Notes under the pieces: model-generated | The model's input: the letters and a program-made list of their open reading frames with translations, nothing else | Told to the model about the DNA's origin: nothing | Databases searched by the model: none | Position numbers and translations under genes: made by a program | Assembly (NCBI GenBank): GCA_022457155.1 | Contig: JAJGOT010000471.1 | Location: forward strand, 468,001 to 532,000 | DNA: 64,000 nucleotides | From: Cladopsammia gracilis | Lineage: Eukaryota; Cnidaria; Anthozoa; Scleractinia; Dendrophylliidae | Reading direction: 5' to 3' | Part shown: positions 32,377 through 45,092 of the stretch, piece by piece | How the letters are laid out: every line of letters begins with the position of its first letter | Position numbering within the stretch: position 1 is the first letter of the stretch

Positions 32377-33199
32377 TATTGTTGCCAGATAAATTTTAGG
32401 AAAAGTCACAAAATTTGAGGTTAATCTAATGTTGGTTAATTGTCAAAACGAGTTCAGATTCTAACGAATGTGCCGATGAAATGCGTTCAATCCAGGTTGT
32501 CTTTGCCAAACGAAGTGCTTGTACTCAGTGTAAAGCATTTAATAATGGCAGAAATGTTTGTTGTTTTGGTTCCAAATTGTGGGGGTTGTTTAGTCATAGC
32601 AACCAGACTGACATGGTGAACACTTTCTTTGTTAATATTGAGAACTCTTAAAACCTAGTATTGAAGAAAGTCGGAATAAAGCAAGTTTTTTTTTGTGAAA
32701 GTTTTATTTTATGTATGTTTAAGCTATGAGTTCGAATTGAAGTATAAATTATAATCAAAAATTTATTCACAACACGTGATCTCCTTAGCCTTTAACTTGA
32801 CTTCATTTTTACAAGAAAAGTTTTCACGTAGATGCTGGAGAAAGTGAAAATATTTTCAGTCAAAATACTCAGCGCGTTCCGTGCTTATTATTTGGGAATG
32901 ACTTTCATTAATCGGAAACGGATTGCATTATTGAAATCAAAATTCAGGTTTTAAATTGTCGATTATTGAGAGAATTATACGCTATTAATCTACGCTAGGT
33001 ACGAACACATTTATGGTCGGCTTTATACGCACTATTTTCTTCTTTACAAATGGCGTGTGCGACAAGGCGCGAAAGAAGAATCAAATCGCCCAAATACGAT
33101 TTTTTGCCCTAATTAAATCCTTGATCACTACTGTTTCCATAAATGGAACTCAAAGAATAAAATGTGAAAAAAGATAAAACGACAAAAAACAATCTCGTT

Positions 33200-35749
33200 A
33201 AGCCGTTACGCGTTTCACTAACCTTGAATTTTTTCAAAAAGTGCTAGGATAAATTTACCCTACTAGTTGATCAATATACCGAGTGTGATGATATGCGTTC
33301 AGGAAAACGGCAACAGAACACGTACGAACCTCTAAGTCCTCTAAGGTGATCATATATTTCTTTCAGTCAATTCACAAGAGACAATGACAAATGGATTGTA
33401 TCATTGTTACAGCTGTCATTCTGGTGTTGGCGGTTCTATTATTAAAACCTCCTGGTAACAAAATTCCTGTTAACAAACTTCCTGTGATAGTATCTACTCG
33501 CATATGCGCATTAGACACAAAAGGGTTTTCTAACAACATGCTTTCTTACATATATTTTTGCACAACTAGGTAGGCCTGTTAATGATTGCTTGGGATACGT
33601 TTATCATCTTCTAATTCTCCAATAGATTCTCTGGCTGAGTAAAACTTTTTCTTCTCAATATTCTAAGTATTTCAATGCCGTGAGCTATTTATTTTCCCAT
33701 TAAAATACCATGCAATAAAATTTCTTTAATTCGCCAGAAAATGGATTTTTACTATTTTTAATAATCATTTCGTATCCTCTTCACGTTTTTAGAAAAGTGA
33801 TAAAATAAATTTTGCTTAATGGTTGATGAATATGCCGTGTGTCCTTTTGAGAGGCGTCAAAAGCATTCAATCACGCGATCAGTCCGCAAATTATTTTTAA
33901 ACAAGATTTGAATATATTAATTAAGTTTTCCATTCGTATTGAATGACAATGTGTTAAGGAAAACGGCAATAAAACACACTGAAAACACGTACGAATCCCT
34001 AAGGTGATAATATATTTCTTTCAGTCCAATTCACAAAAGATAAAAATAGCAAACCACACCCAAAATGTTCATCTTAAACTGAAACGACGGCAGGGGTTTG
34101 TGTTCAAATCCAGATTTACATGTTTTTTCAAAAGAAGATTTTGCGTCTTTTCATTAAGATCGAAAGACAGTCTATGAATCCGCATGAACGACAATGGAGA
34201 AATAGAAATAAATATGCTACGGATCTGAAAAACTTAGCAATAAATATGGTAACGCATATTTTGCTATATATACAATTTCCGCACTTTAACAAAAATAGGC
34301 TCCCTTTGGGGAACATGTGTCTGTTGCACGCTGCTAACAGATTAGAATGCAAAGTTAATTCAACCTTTCTTCTTTTGAAATGTTGGGGTCTATCCGTTGA
34401 AGGCCAACTCCACTAGTCTACCGGGTGGGTAAAGCAATGATGTTTTTAACACTCGCAGCTGTCACGTTTTTCATCAATTTCATTTTTAAAAGAACAATTG
34501 AATAATCAAAGATTCAGAGGTCTTAATTTTAGAAGTGTCGGCTTTTGCAGAATTTATTCTGTAGAAACATCATTTTCCTTCTTAATATTCTACGTATATG
34601 AATGCTGCGAGCTATTCCCACTTACTAATTCATTCTTTAATTCACGCGAAAATGGATTTTCATTATTTTTAATCGAGAACCCATTTCCTCTTGGTCTACG
34701 AAAAATAATCATTTCGAATCCTCATGAAATTTTTAGAAACGTGATAGAATAACTTTACCCTACTTGTTGATCAATATGCCGTGTGTCCTTTTGAGAGAAG
34801 TCAACAGCATTAAATCACGCGATCAGTCTGCAAATTATTTTTAAACAAGATTTAAACGTAAACAAGCACTTTAAAGAATTGTGGCAGTTTGGCAATGGCA
34901 ATAAGTATTAGTCTCGACAAACAAAAGTTCCCGGATTTAAAGAACGATGCGTGAGATGCGCAATGAAAGTTAAAAAGGCATAAAGCTTTACAGCTAAGCT
35001 GAACTGATTAGACGGAAGATTCTTTATGAGACGGGACATAGCTATTTCACTTCGTTCGGTATTTCTGCAAATTATGATAAGAATGTTTTTTTTATTTGTC
35101 ATTTAAGCTCCTTTAATGTGCTGGATGAAACAATTATGCATTAGCCCAGTTAACCCGTCTTTATGCAACGAGCTAGGAATTTGTCCGTCACAAAATGACC
35201 ACCGTTCTGTCTTTCTTTCATCACAATGTTTCAAGAGGATTCGCTAATGAAAACTATTGCTATGAAATGATTATTTTCCGTAGACATAGAAGAAATTTGG
35301 TTTTTTCCATTGGTTTATGAATATGCCGTGTGTCCTTTAGTTTTTAATTGGTATTGAATGATAATTTGTGTTAAGCAAAACGGCAATAGAACACGTACGA
35401 AACCCTGAGGTGATAATATATTTCTTTCAGTCCAATTCACAAGAGATAAAAATAGCATACGACACCAAAATGTTCATCTTTGGACTAAAACGACGGCAGA
35501 GGTTTCTGTCCAAATCCGAATTTCAATTTTTTTCAAAACAAGATTTTGCGTTTCTTTGTTAAGATCGAAAAACAAACTATAAATCCACATGAACTAAACT
35601 GGAAAATTAGAAATAAATATATTACGGATCTGTAAAAGCTAGCAAAAAAAATTGTTTGCTATATAAAAATTATACAATTTCCGCACTTTAACAAAAATAG
35701 GCTCCCTTTGGGAAGCATGTGTCTGTTGCACGCTGCTAAATGATCAAAA
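33200..35749 (+). repeat. Tandem array I of the roughly 1.45-kb unit
   Basis: Blocks recur in fixed order: ATATGCCGTGTGTCCTTT, then GGCAATAAGTATTAGTCTCG, then TTAACCCGTCTTTATGCAA, then CTTTCAGTCCAATTCACA, then AAATAGGCTCCCTTTGGG, then GAAGGCCAACTCCACTAG, then GAAGTGTCGGCTTTTGCA. Partial units start near 33200 and 33680. A full run begins near 34630. The unit in progress at 35749 is cut by an insertion and continues at 42297-42340, 45794-46026 and 56877. No conserved open frame spans the blocks, so it behaves as a non-coding satellite-like repeat. Confidence 0.85.
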
Positions 35750-37416
35750 GGCAGGAGCGTAGCCAGGGCTTTTTCAGAGGTACGCACAATCACTGTTTTC
35801 AAACACTCCCCCTACCTCCTCCCCCTACCCTCAAGTCGAGTGTAACTTTTTGTCGCGGGTCGCGAGTCGCGACTCAAAGTCGCGAGTCGCGACTGAAAGT
35901 CGCGGGTGCGGGTAATAGGTGCGGGTGCGGGTAATAGGTGCGGGTGCGGGTAAAAGTCGCGGGTAACAAATTATCAAAAAATTAAAATACCCAATAAAGG
36001 TTAATATAAAATAGCGAATTTTTATGTCTCACATAGTAGGTTTATAATTTTTTGTCAGACCTTTATCACGCAGCGGCTATTTTGCATTACAGTGAACCCA
36101 TTAAACCGTGAACGCCTAAAATTATTTCTGGAATGTTTATTGTCCTGCGACCAATCAGATTCGAGACGTAACTGCAACAAACCACAAGCGTAATTAGCTG
36201 AAAGGTTTCGATCACGAAACGAGTCGGTGGCTTTTGCCGATCCACGATAAATCCTCAGTTTCACCGCCGATTTACAAACACTCACACTATTTCACACTCA
36301 AACACTCACAACTATTTCAGAGTTTATGCATAAAGCATAAAGAATAAGCAAAGAAGAACTATAAGCAAAGAAGAACTATAAACGATATTTTACTGAAAAG
36401 AGATATTAAAATAATCGAACAGACACGGCTAGACAGCGCGTCTGGGAGCAGAATAATTGTATTCAGTTTTCGATTTTTTAAAAAAACGGCCTCTCTGGTG
36501 TTGTCAGTTATATTCACTTGTAGGTTTCAGCCTTTTCCCTGTTTGACCAAAACAGTTTACTGAATAAAGTTTGCAAAAGTTTCCCTTACCTTACTCTGGT
36601 GCGGAGAACAGTGCATGCAAATTTTGAAAAATTGCACTCGCTTTTGATTTAGGCCTCAGTTCGGTAGTTGTGTTACTTTGGACCGACGGAATCGAAAACA
36701 TCAAATGACGGCCAAAAACAAGCACGTTTTGAGGCAAAACCAAAGAAGTGATAAATAAAATGTTTATGCAAACACCGAAGGAAACGTATCTTTTTTTAAA
36801 ATATACTAAACGCGCGAATTGCTTCCACTACTGTACTAGAACTGGACATCTGTTCACTTCTGCCGTCTATCCTTCGCTCATACAGAAGCTCTCTGAAATA
36901 GTAAAGAATAACAACTTCAGTATTTCCAAAGGGTATAAAAAAAAAATTGAGAATCGTGGAAGAAAAATCCAGATCGTTATTTCATGTCGTTAAATTGTGC
37001 GGCTAACGACTTGCGTGACGGAAGAGTTTTGCCGTGAACGAGCTTCGTGACATTTCATGCACTGTTCCGGCCGCACCAGAGTAAGGTAAGGGAAACTTTT
37101 GCAAACTTTATTCAGTAAACTGTTTTGGTCAAACAGGGAAAAGGCTGAAACCTACAAGTGATTATAACTGACAACACCAGAGAGGCCGTTTTTTTAAAAA
37201 ATCTAAAACTGAATACAATTATTCTGCTCCCAGACGCGCTGTCTAGCCGTGTCTGTTCGATTATTTTAATATCTCTTTTCAGTAAAATATCGTTTATAGT
37301 TCTTCTTTGCTTATAGTTCTTCTTTGCTTATTCTTTATGCTTTATGCATAAACTCTGAAATAGTTGTGAGTGTTGAGTGTGAACTAGTGTGAGTGTTTGT
37401 AAATCGGCGGTGAAAC

Positions 37417-37662
37417 GGCTAGTTCTAAAATAGGGAACGGGGAATCGGAAACGGGGAACGGGGAACGGGGAACGGGGAATCTCTAAAATGGGGAATCTCT
37501 AAAATAGGGAATCTCTAAAATGGGGAATCTCTAAAATGGGGAATCTCTAAAATAGGGAATCTCTAAAATGGGGAATCTCTAAAATAGGGAATCTCTAAAA
37601 TGAGGAATCTCTAAAATAGGGAATCTCTAAAATGGGGAATCTCTAAAATAGAGTCTAGTTTC
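37417..37662 (+). repeat. 16-bp tandem array, left terminus of foldback 1
   Basis: The array starts CTAGTTCTAAAATAGGGAAC and GGGGAAC repeats, then about ten copies of GGGAATCTCTAAAATR (R is A or G). It ends at a TCTAGTTTC and TCGCCAGTAAGTCTCCC segment that is also found after the array at 42341-42527. Confidence 0.95.
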
Positions 37663-38057
37663 TTTTTATCGCCAGTAAGTCTCCCGTGATTTGATTAATA
37701 TATCAGTTGCTTTTCAAATGATCGATATTCATTTATTGGACATGCCTGGCTTTATAGCCAAGTTCAACATGGAGATAGCCTGTGAACAGGCCTCCTCGTG
37801 GGGGTATGACGAAAGTAGATGCGGCGAAAAGAAAACTCCGCGGGAAAACTGGGGAGAGGGGAAGAGACGGGGAGGCCTGTAGACAAACCATTGATGCCGC
37901 CGTTCCAGATCACCAACTGTGCACTAGATTCTAGTGCAAACGCTGATTGGTCAGATCACCGACTGTTGACACATTCTGTTGACAAGTTTGCGGTCATTTT
38001 GATATCCGCGCGCCGACATGCGATCAAAATTTGCATATCGCACCGCAAAATAGAAAC

Positions 38058-38389
38058 ATGTTTGACGGCCGGTTCTCAATCGATCAGTTTGAAAAAGCAT
38101 TGGGCGATTCTCTGAGGGATTTACCTCACATTACAGGTTTTAAAGAAGAGCAGAAACGCTGCTTGAAGTCTTTAGCGAAGAAACATGATGTATTTGGCAT
38201 TCTTCCGACTGGATTTGGAAAAAGTTTAATCTTTGAAATTCTTTGGAAAGAAGAACCGTTATTGTTGTAACGCCACTAGTTTCCATTATGAAGGATCAAG
38301 TCGAGGAGATGACACGTTTGGGACTCAAAGCATTCGCTATTGGTTTAGGGGAAGAAGAAGCTGAGAAAGAACTACGCGCATGGTTATAA
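38058..38389 (+). pseudogene. RecQ-like DNA helicase fragment inside foldback 1
   Basis: The first part has the helicase N-terminal region: FKEEQKRCLKSLAKKHDVFG followed by ILPTGFGKSLIFEIL, with a Walker A motif of the RecQ type (GxGKS). The frame shifts by one base near 38250-38262. The downstream register then reads VIVVTPLVSIMKDQVEEM and KAFAIGL, matching RecQ motif Ia and its surroundings, and stops at TAA 38387-38389. The DEAH motif and everything after it are missing. It is either a captured exon or a relic of an autonomous element's helicase. It cannot be functional. Confidence 0.8.
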
Positions 38390-39110
38390 ATGGGGTAGAC
38401 AGACCTACACGTCCCCTGTTGTGTGACCATTGTATTGTTTTAAGTCTTCAAGCATGTTTTTAAGCGACTCTCTATAAAAATAGACAGGCTAAAAACTAGT
38501 ATCATTCATCGCTAAAAAGTATTTAAAAAGCATAAAACTTAAGAGAGAAATGCGCCTTTAGATCACAGTTACGATTTTGTTCTCTTCGGTGATAGTGACC
38601 TTTTGATCTCGGCGGAATATCTCTCAAATTGATAGGAGGATTTAATGCTGTACAGAGCAGTTAGAATTATATTTCTTTATGCCGTTGTTTGTTGCTAGCT
38701 CTAATTGGCATACTTTGCGGTTTCTCTGGCTCTCTTTTGTTGCAAGATAAATACTAATCGGCTAAAGTTTGTTATCGCTTTGAAAGTGTGAGGATCGTTA
38801 CAGTGATCGTTAAATTTCTCATGCCGTGATTATTCGTTCCCGCGACTTGTCATTTTCACGTGCGCGACTATTTACATTCCAATGCAACCAACCACTGATA
38901 ATGATCTTGTTGACAGATAATCGACAGGTTAATTACAAAGGGGCGGAATGGAGGCCTCAATAGTTTGTCGACAGGCTCTCCCCCTCCCTTTTCCTTTTAC
39001 CCACCCCCTCCCCGTGCGCCGGTTTTTTTTTTTTTTTTTCGCCCTATATCCCACCAAAGAGCCTGTTCACAGGCTAACATGGAGACAGTGGTTAAACAGG
39101 GACGGCTTTA

Positions 39111-39293
39111 GACTGCGACCAGTCTCTCTTTTTCCGCTAAAGTCAGTAGGGACGAACGCGAAAAGCGAATTAGCGCGAAGTAGCGCTACTCACGGCTCGC
39201 GGTTTCGCCGCTCGCAGCTCGCACATCGCGCTAATTCGCTTTTCGCGTTCGTCCCTACTGACTTTCGCGGAAAAAGAGAGACTGCTCGCAGTC
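39111..39293. mobile_element. Palindromic MITE with TA flanks
   Basis: Arms of about 75 bp beginning GACTGCGA are mirrored around 39200, through TCTCTCTTTTTCCGC and GAACGCGAAAAGCGAATTAG. TA flanks at 39109-39110 and 39294-39295. It is nested inside foldback element 1. Confidence 0.8.
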
Positions 39294-39354
39294 TAGGACA
39301 GCATCTTCTCAACTTGAAGATATCGTGGGTGACGGCGGAGCAGGGTCTGGAGGA

Positions 39355-39376
39355 GGGGGGGGGGGGGGGGGGGGGG
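39355..39376 (+). repeat. Poly(G) tract
   Basis: About 22 uninterrupted guanines inside foldback element 1. Confidence 0.9.
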
Positions 39377-41022
39377 AGAGATCTGGATCCCGAATCCCGG
39401 CTATTTTTTCGTAAATTTCCGAATCACGTAGCTTGTTTTTGTCATTTTCCGAATCACGTACTCTGGGAAAGTGTTTAAAGTGTTAATGGTTAACTATTGT
39501 AGTCAGGAAATTATAGAAATACCACAGAAAGCTTTTCAAGTAAACAAACTCTGGACATTCGCATATACATTCACGTTTATATTTTATTACCGCTATAAAA
39601 ATCAAACCAGAATTCGGTTTATCCGTCGTTTTTCCCAACCAGTGAGACCTATAAAACACGACAAAAATGTGAGCGTGAATTGATACAGAATAAAATATTT
39701 GATTTTCACGGAATTTTGTAGATGGAAATCACGAATCACGGCCACAGATAAAGCAAATCCCGCGTCGATATAGTATTCCCTAATCACGGCTGGATTTATT
39801 TCACGCACTCTATTTCGGCTAAATCCGGATCACGCAGAACCCCTTCCAGACCCTGTTCTCGTCCTACACGTTTTGGACGAGAAGCACTATCGTATACCTG
39901 TTCGTTTGATTTTCTTTCATTCGTTCGATCACTGTGGGCTTTGCTGATTTACATTTAACTTCTTTAACGCGAATTTGAATCTTGGCTTTTCGTGACACGC
40001 AGGACATCGTGAGTTGTCCCGGGTAGGCGAGACAAAGTGTTTATATGAGAAAAAGTTATCCCGCCTGTCAGGGTTACCCTACCTGCCGAGGCGAGACAAC
40101 TCGCCCAACCGAGTTGTCTCGCCCCCCAAAGACGAGTTACGATTCTCATGTAAACGGTTGGTTGAATTTTTCAAAGAAATAAGTGAAAAGTTAGCTCGCC
40201 CAGGGTAACTCGGGGGGAGGGTTGTCTCGGGTACCCGAGACCATATAAACAGGCCCTTAGACACGTGGGCAAAAAACAAAGCTTTTTATCGGCTGCTCGG
40301 ACTCAACATGGCCGCCGCGTGAGAAAGGTCTATTTTAAAATATGGAGTAAATTGGCTTTTCAAAACATGAATTGAATTTGTAAAATCGCAATCCTATAAA
40401 TAGCCTCTTCTGTGTCTTCAACCTGATACTTGAACCACCGTTTTTAACAACATCCGCATAACTAGGCCCTGGCTCAGGTACAAAAAAGGATCGAACGAAA
40501 TGAAACCAGAAAATGTTCTTCGTCCTGTCACTCCGTGAAATTCAAAACTATAAAAAAAAGTTGATCAAGCCGGCAGTACCGTGCGAAAAATTCGACTTCC
40601 TAGGATAACAAATTCCTTCGTGCGACCGCGCCGAAAGTGATCGGGCACGTGCGATGAATGTTCACTATCGAATCATAATTTGGTTTTCATATGTCGGGAA
40701 ACTAGGGAAGTTTTGTGTAAGAAAAAAATACAGTCAAACCTGTATTGTCGATATCCCAAAATTTTGTTCCCATATTTACTGTAAAACTACCTCTTTTATA
40801 AGCGAACATCTCAATTAAGCGGACGCAGACACGATTGTTTTTCTCAATGTCAAAAACCTGTACTAAACGAACACTTACAATCAAACTCTTGCCACTTTAA
40901 ATGAAATCCGAGTTTCCTTTGTTCAATTGGACAGAAAGCCGAGTGATTTTTTTGGGAGTTTTTTTTTTACTTATGTGACGGTTTCGCAATCGAGACCGGA
41001 TATTTACACATTGTCAAACTTT

Positions 41023-41326
41023 AGGGATGGACCATTAGAAAAGTGATGGGGGGGGGGGGGGGGGTGGGGCAAAAGCAAAAAAAAAAATTTCCCCAGTAAA
41101 TTATTAAGAAAAAAAAAATATTCCCACGCATTATCGCAAAAAAAAAAAAATCTGCCCAAGGACAATTAAAAAATAAACTATTAAAAAAATATATTCCAGC
41201 CATCGAGTGAAAAAAAAAAAAAGAAAAAAGATTTCCACCTTAGGTGGACAAAAAAAAAATGTCTTGCCTCTCCCAAAGTTCCCACCCCCCCCCCCCTCCC
41301 CATCACTTTTCTAATGGTCCATCCCT
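41023..41326. mobile_element. MITE with AGGGATGGACCATTAG termini
   Basis: The left end AGGGATGGACCATTAGAAAA continues into a G run. The right end is its inverse after a C run, giving inverted ends of about 29 bp plus homopolymers. The interior is almost only A runs (A7-A13) separated by short segments. Related copies with the same GGACMATT theme are at 45093-45329 and 55665-56876. Target duplication unclear. Confidence 0.8.
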
Positions 41327-41518
41327 TATATGATGAACCACACACTAAGTGTCACAGCATGATTTGTCACACAATATCAAACAAAACACGGTTTGTAGCC
41401 ATCTTGAATTTCAGTCAGTTTTCTGAGCGAAATGTTTATCGTAAGCGGACAGCTTTACCAACGATCGCCTTCACAAAACTCTTGTGATATCATTTCTCGT
41501 AACAGCTGCTTTTAAGAT

Positions 41519-41766
41519 TCCCTATTTTAGAGATTCCCTATTTTAGAGATTCCCTATTTTAGAGATTCCCCATTTTAGAGATTCCCTATTTTAGAGATTC
41601 CCCATTTTAGAGATTCCCTATTTTAGAGATTCCCCATTTTAGAGATTCCCTATTTTAGAGATTCCCTATTTTAGAGATTCCCCATTTTAGAGATTCCCTA
41701 TTTTAGAGATTCCCCGTTCCCCGTTCCCCGTTCTCCGATTCCCCGTTCCCTATTTTAGACATAGCC
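41519..41766 (-). repeat. 16-bp tandem array, right terminus of foldback 1
   Basis: Inverse of the array at 37417-37662: copies of TATTTTAGAGATTCCC, then GTTCCCC repeats, then the outer end. Confidence 0.95.
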
Positions 41767-42249
41767 GCGGTGAAACTGAGGATTTATCGTGGATCGGCAA
41801 AAGCCACCGACTCGTTTCGTGATCGAAACCTTTCAGCTAATTACGCTTGTGGTTTGTTGCAGTTACGTCTCGAATCTGATTGGTCGCAGGACAATAAACA
41901 TTCCAGAAATAATTTTAGGCGTTCACGGTTTAATGGGTTCACTGTAATGCAAAATAGCCGCTGCGTGATAAAGGTCTGACAAAAAATTATAAACCTACTA
42001 TGTGAGACATAAAAATTCGCTATTTTATATTAACCTTTATTGGGTATTTTAATTTTTTGATAATTTGTTACCCGCGACTTTTACCCGCACCCGCACCCGC
42101 ACCTATTACCCGCACCCGCACCTATTACCCGCACCCGCGACTTTCAGTCGCGACTCGCGACTTTGAGTCGCGACTCGCGACCCGCGACAAAAAGTTACAC
42201 TCCCTCAAGTCCCAAATCTTTCTTTTTTTATATCGACTTTTTCACGTAC

Positions 42250-42294
42250 GCACGTGCGTACGTGCGTACGTGCGTACGTGCGTACGTGCGTACA
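42250..42294 (+). repeat. GTGCGTAC microsatellite
   Basis: Five to six tandem copies of the 8-bp unit GTGCGTAC, which is close to self-complementary. It marks the right side of the insertion carrying the palindromic element, just before the array unit resumes at 42297. Confidence 0.9.
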
Positions 42295-42340
42295 GGAATT
42301 CAACCTTTCTTCTTTTAAAATGTTGGGTCTATCCGTTGAA

Positions 42341-42527
42341 GGCTAGTTCTAAAATAGGGAACGGGGAATCGGGGAACGGGGAATGGGGAACGGGGAATCT
42401 CTAAAATGGGGAATCTCTAAAATAGGGAATCTCTAAAATGGGGAATCTCTAAAATAGGGAATCTCTAAAATGGGGAATCTCTAAATTAGGGAATCTCTAA
42501 AATGGGGAATCTCTAAAATAAGGTCTA
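42341..42527 (+). repeat. 16-bp tandem array, left terminus of foldback 2
   Basis: Same unit and order as 37417-37662 with about eight copies of GGGAATCTCTAAAATR, ending in the same TCGCCAGTAAGTCTCCC segment. Confidence 0.95.
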
Positions 42528-45092
42528 GTTTCACTTTTATCGCCAGTAAGTCTCCCTCACATCTTCATTTGAACATTAACATTCTTTCTTACACTCATTG
42601 ACTTTTTTGGAGCATTATAAGGAGTTTCGCTACATCTATAGTCAAATCTTTCTGTGTGTAGTTTAAAATCAGTTTTGTAACGGTCAGTTAATTAGATTTG
42701 AGTCATGTCATCAACGACCACACCTATAATGCATCCACCTTCCTGACATTTTCCGGTGTTTGCTTACGAGAGGTAAGGCGGTATGAACCACAGAAACTCT
42801 TAAAGGCTGAAATTCTTAAATTGAACCAAGACGTAAAAAAAACAGTGATTATTCGTACTACTCACAAGTTCACCTTTGAAGCATGCCTTAACACGTTATC
42901 AAACACAGCCAACAAGTATACAAGCTTCTAATCAAATGAACCATGCACAATTTTATTTTTTCCGATTCCTAACATGAAAACTGGAGATCACAAAAAACTA
43001 AACATGACTGCGAACAGTTTCCCCTTTCTTCCTAAGAAACGTAGGGAGAGCGGAAAGGTATTAATTATGCAAACCAAGGTCAGCGCTTCCGCGCGACACA
43101 TCTATTTGCCATTTTCTTGCGCCATAGAAAAACTTGAAAAGGACTTGCTGGACTTTATAAAAGGGTATTTTGAACGCCATGGTCAAAAGACTATAACATG
43201 GCTACTATGAATATTTGCACGTGGAGGCTAGAAGCACATGGCAGATAAGTTAGAAAATCACCACACGTATTAAAATCACTACCGCTTGGGCTGCCTGTGG
43301 TACCGTGTGAAAAACTCGTCTTCCTAGGATAACAAATTCCTTCGTGCGACCGCGCCGAAAGTGAGCACGAACGACGAATGTGAGCACTTCTTTTTTAAGT
43401 ACACCAGAAACTAGTGAAGTTTTGTGGAAGAACAAAAATACAGTCAAACCTGTATTGTCGATGTCCCAAAATTTTGTTCCCATGTTTACTGTAAAAACTG
43501 CCTCTTTTAAGCAAACACCTCAATTAAGCGGACATTGAATAAATAGTCATTTGTCAATGTCAAAAAACCTGTACTAACCGAACACTTAGAATGGAACTCT
43601 TGCCACTGAAAATGAAACCCGAGTTTCCTTTGTTCAATTTGACATGTGTTATCCTTATTAGAGTGAAAAGCATGGAAAAAGACGTTTTGCGGCGGCTCAT
43701 TGTAGCAATTCAGAATCAATGCGAAAAATGATAGCACGATTCAATTGGAAGGGGGACAGACATGTTCTCATGTTATCACAGCATCATCATCAAGGAACCT
43801 GCATATCTCAGTGTATTGAGCGAACGCCCTATTCGGACTGCAGAGCAAAGAGGAACGAAGGAGAAATACCGTCATACAGACTATGTAGTGACAAAAAGCA
43901 TTTAAATTAATGACTGATAATTGCGGAGATAAAAAAATACTAAAAAATAATTGCGGAGATAACGCATTTATCCCACCCAAAAACGATACGTCTTGAGTTG
44001 CAGAAAAAAGAAAAAAAATATAGCATTACTTAAAAAAAGGTGGCATAAGTAACGACGATTTACACGCTGCGCTATTTCGTTCTGAGGGGGTTTGCGGCCG
44101 TTAACAGTGGACAGATGAATTTTTTTCACTCCCTTTTCAATGCATGTCGATGTTACATAGAGGTAAGCAAACGGGAAATTCCTTGTAATATTGTAACTTT
44201 ATGTACCGATTAACTCTCGGGTGTACAAGGGGGGGGGGAGGGGATGCCACCCCGCCATAAGGTTTTTCTTGAATTTTTCCAAGATTCCCAATTTTTCCAA
44301 GATGAGTTAATTTTTTTGGTGATTTTTTCTTTTTAATAGTTGGTATTTTAATTTTTGGATTATTATAAATTCTCAACTTAACGACATCGCGGGTGACGAC
44401 GGAGCGCCGCCTTTCTAATCTCGTACAGCCAACTAAAATCAAGATTGGAAGGAATACTCTTCTCGCAGTTCTCGTTCTACACGGTTTGGACCAACCGCGG
44501 GCATGACGCCGGCACGAGGAAAACGCAAAGCGGTCACGTTTGCGAACTTACGCGATCTTGCAGATAAATTGAGCTTTTCTCTTCGGGTGTTAAAAAATGT
44601 AACGAGAAGTTGTTAATTTTTCTTTCAAACTTACCGAAAAGCAAAGTGATTTTTTTTTTGAGTTTTCGTGCGACGGTTTCGCAATCGAGACCGGATTAGG
44701 GGTGGCAAATGGTAAATTCGAGACTCGCCGAGACGCCGAGACCCTTGTTTCAAAATCCGAGACCGCGACCGCAGCTACGTTATAAAATCCGAGCCCGAGA
44801 CCCAATGCGGGAAAAAACCGAGCCCGAGACTTAGTGCCAAAAATATCCGATTCACCTGTCAAACAACAAACAAGAAGGCTTGACAAAAGTATCCGAGACT
44901 CCGAGACCTTGAGGAAAAAAATCGGAGACTCCGAGACAGAAAAAGCACCAGCCAAACGAGACTTTGAGACTTAAAACAAAAACTGCCGAGATTTCGAGAC
45001 CGGACCAAAATTTTCCGAGACCCACGATTTTGAAGGTACCATTCGCCACCCCTTGATTTGTCACACAATATGAAACAAAACACGGTGAGGGA

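Larger units (their letters stand above)
37417..41766. mobile_element. Foldback element 1, 4.35 kb, 10-bp target duplication
   Basis: Both ends are long inverted arrays of a 16-bp tandem unit. Outer ends GGCTAGTTCTAAAATAGGG and CCCTATTTTAGACATAGCC are flanked by the exact direct repeat GCGGTGAAAC (37407-37416 and 41767-41776). The interior holds a RecQ-like helicase fragment (38058-38389), a TA-flanked palindrome (39111-39293) and a MITE (41023-41326). A right-hand part (about 40560-40930) is shared with foldback element 2 (about 43300-43660). The architecture resembles Drosophila Foldback and sea urchin TU elements, whose inverted termini also consist of short tandem repeats. The family relationship is inferred from architecture only. 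Confidence 0.85.
35838..42202. mobile_element. 2-kb palindromic element, split by foldback element 1
   Basis: Ends GAGTGTAACTTTTTGTCGCG (left) and its exact inverse (right) are flanked by the direct repeat CCTCAAGTC (35829-35837 and 42203-42211), a 9-bp target duplication. The arms are about 780 bp: 35838-36617 pairs with 37056-37416 plus 41777-42202. They are near identical, including a stretch in which the two arms give the same 68-residue translation. The spacer is 36618-37055. The outer arm contains GCGACTCGCGAC-type palindromes and GTGCGGGTAATAG tandem copies. Without the 4.36-kb nested element the length is 2005 bp. The 9-bp duplication and long arms suggest a Mutator-like or foldback element. 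No transposase is visible. Confidence 0.85.

Noticed and set aside
36055..36285. Conserved small protein because the same translation occurs at 41770-41979
   Set aside because: The identity is due to the two arms of one palindrome, not to selection on a protein.
44695..45050. Coding gene on the minus strand in the GAGAC-rich region of foldback 2
   Set aside because: The open frames are low-complexity and follow degenerate GAGACCG repeats; no domain recognised.
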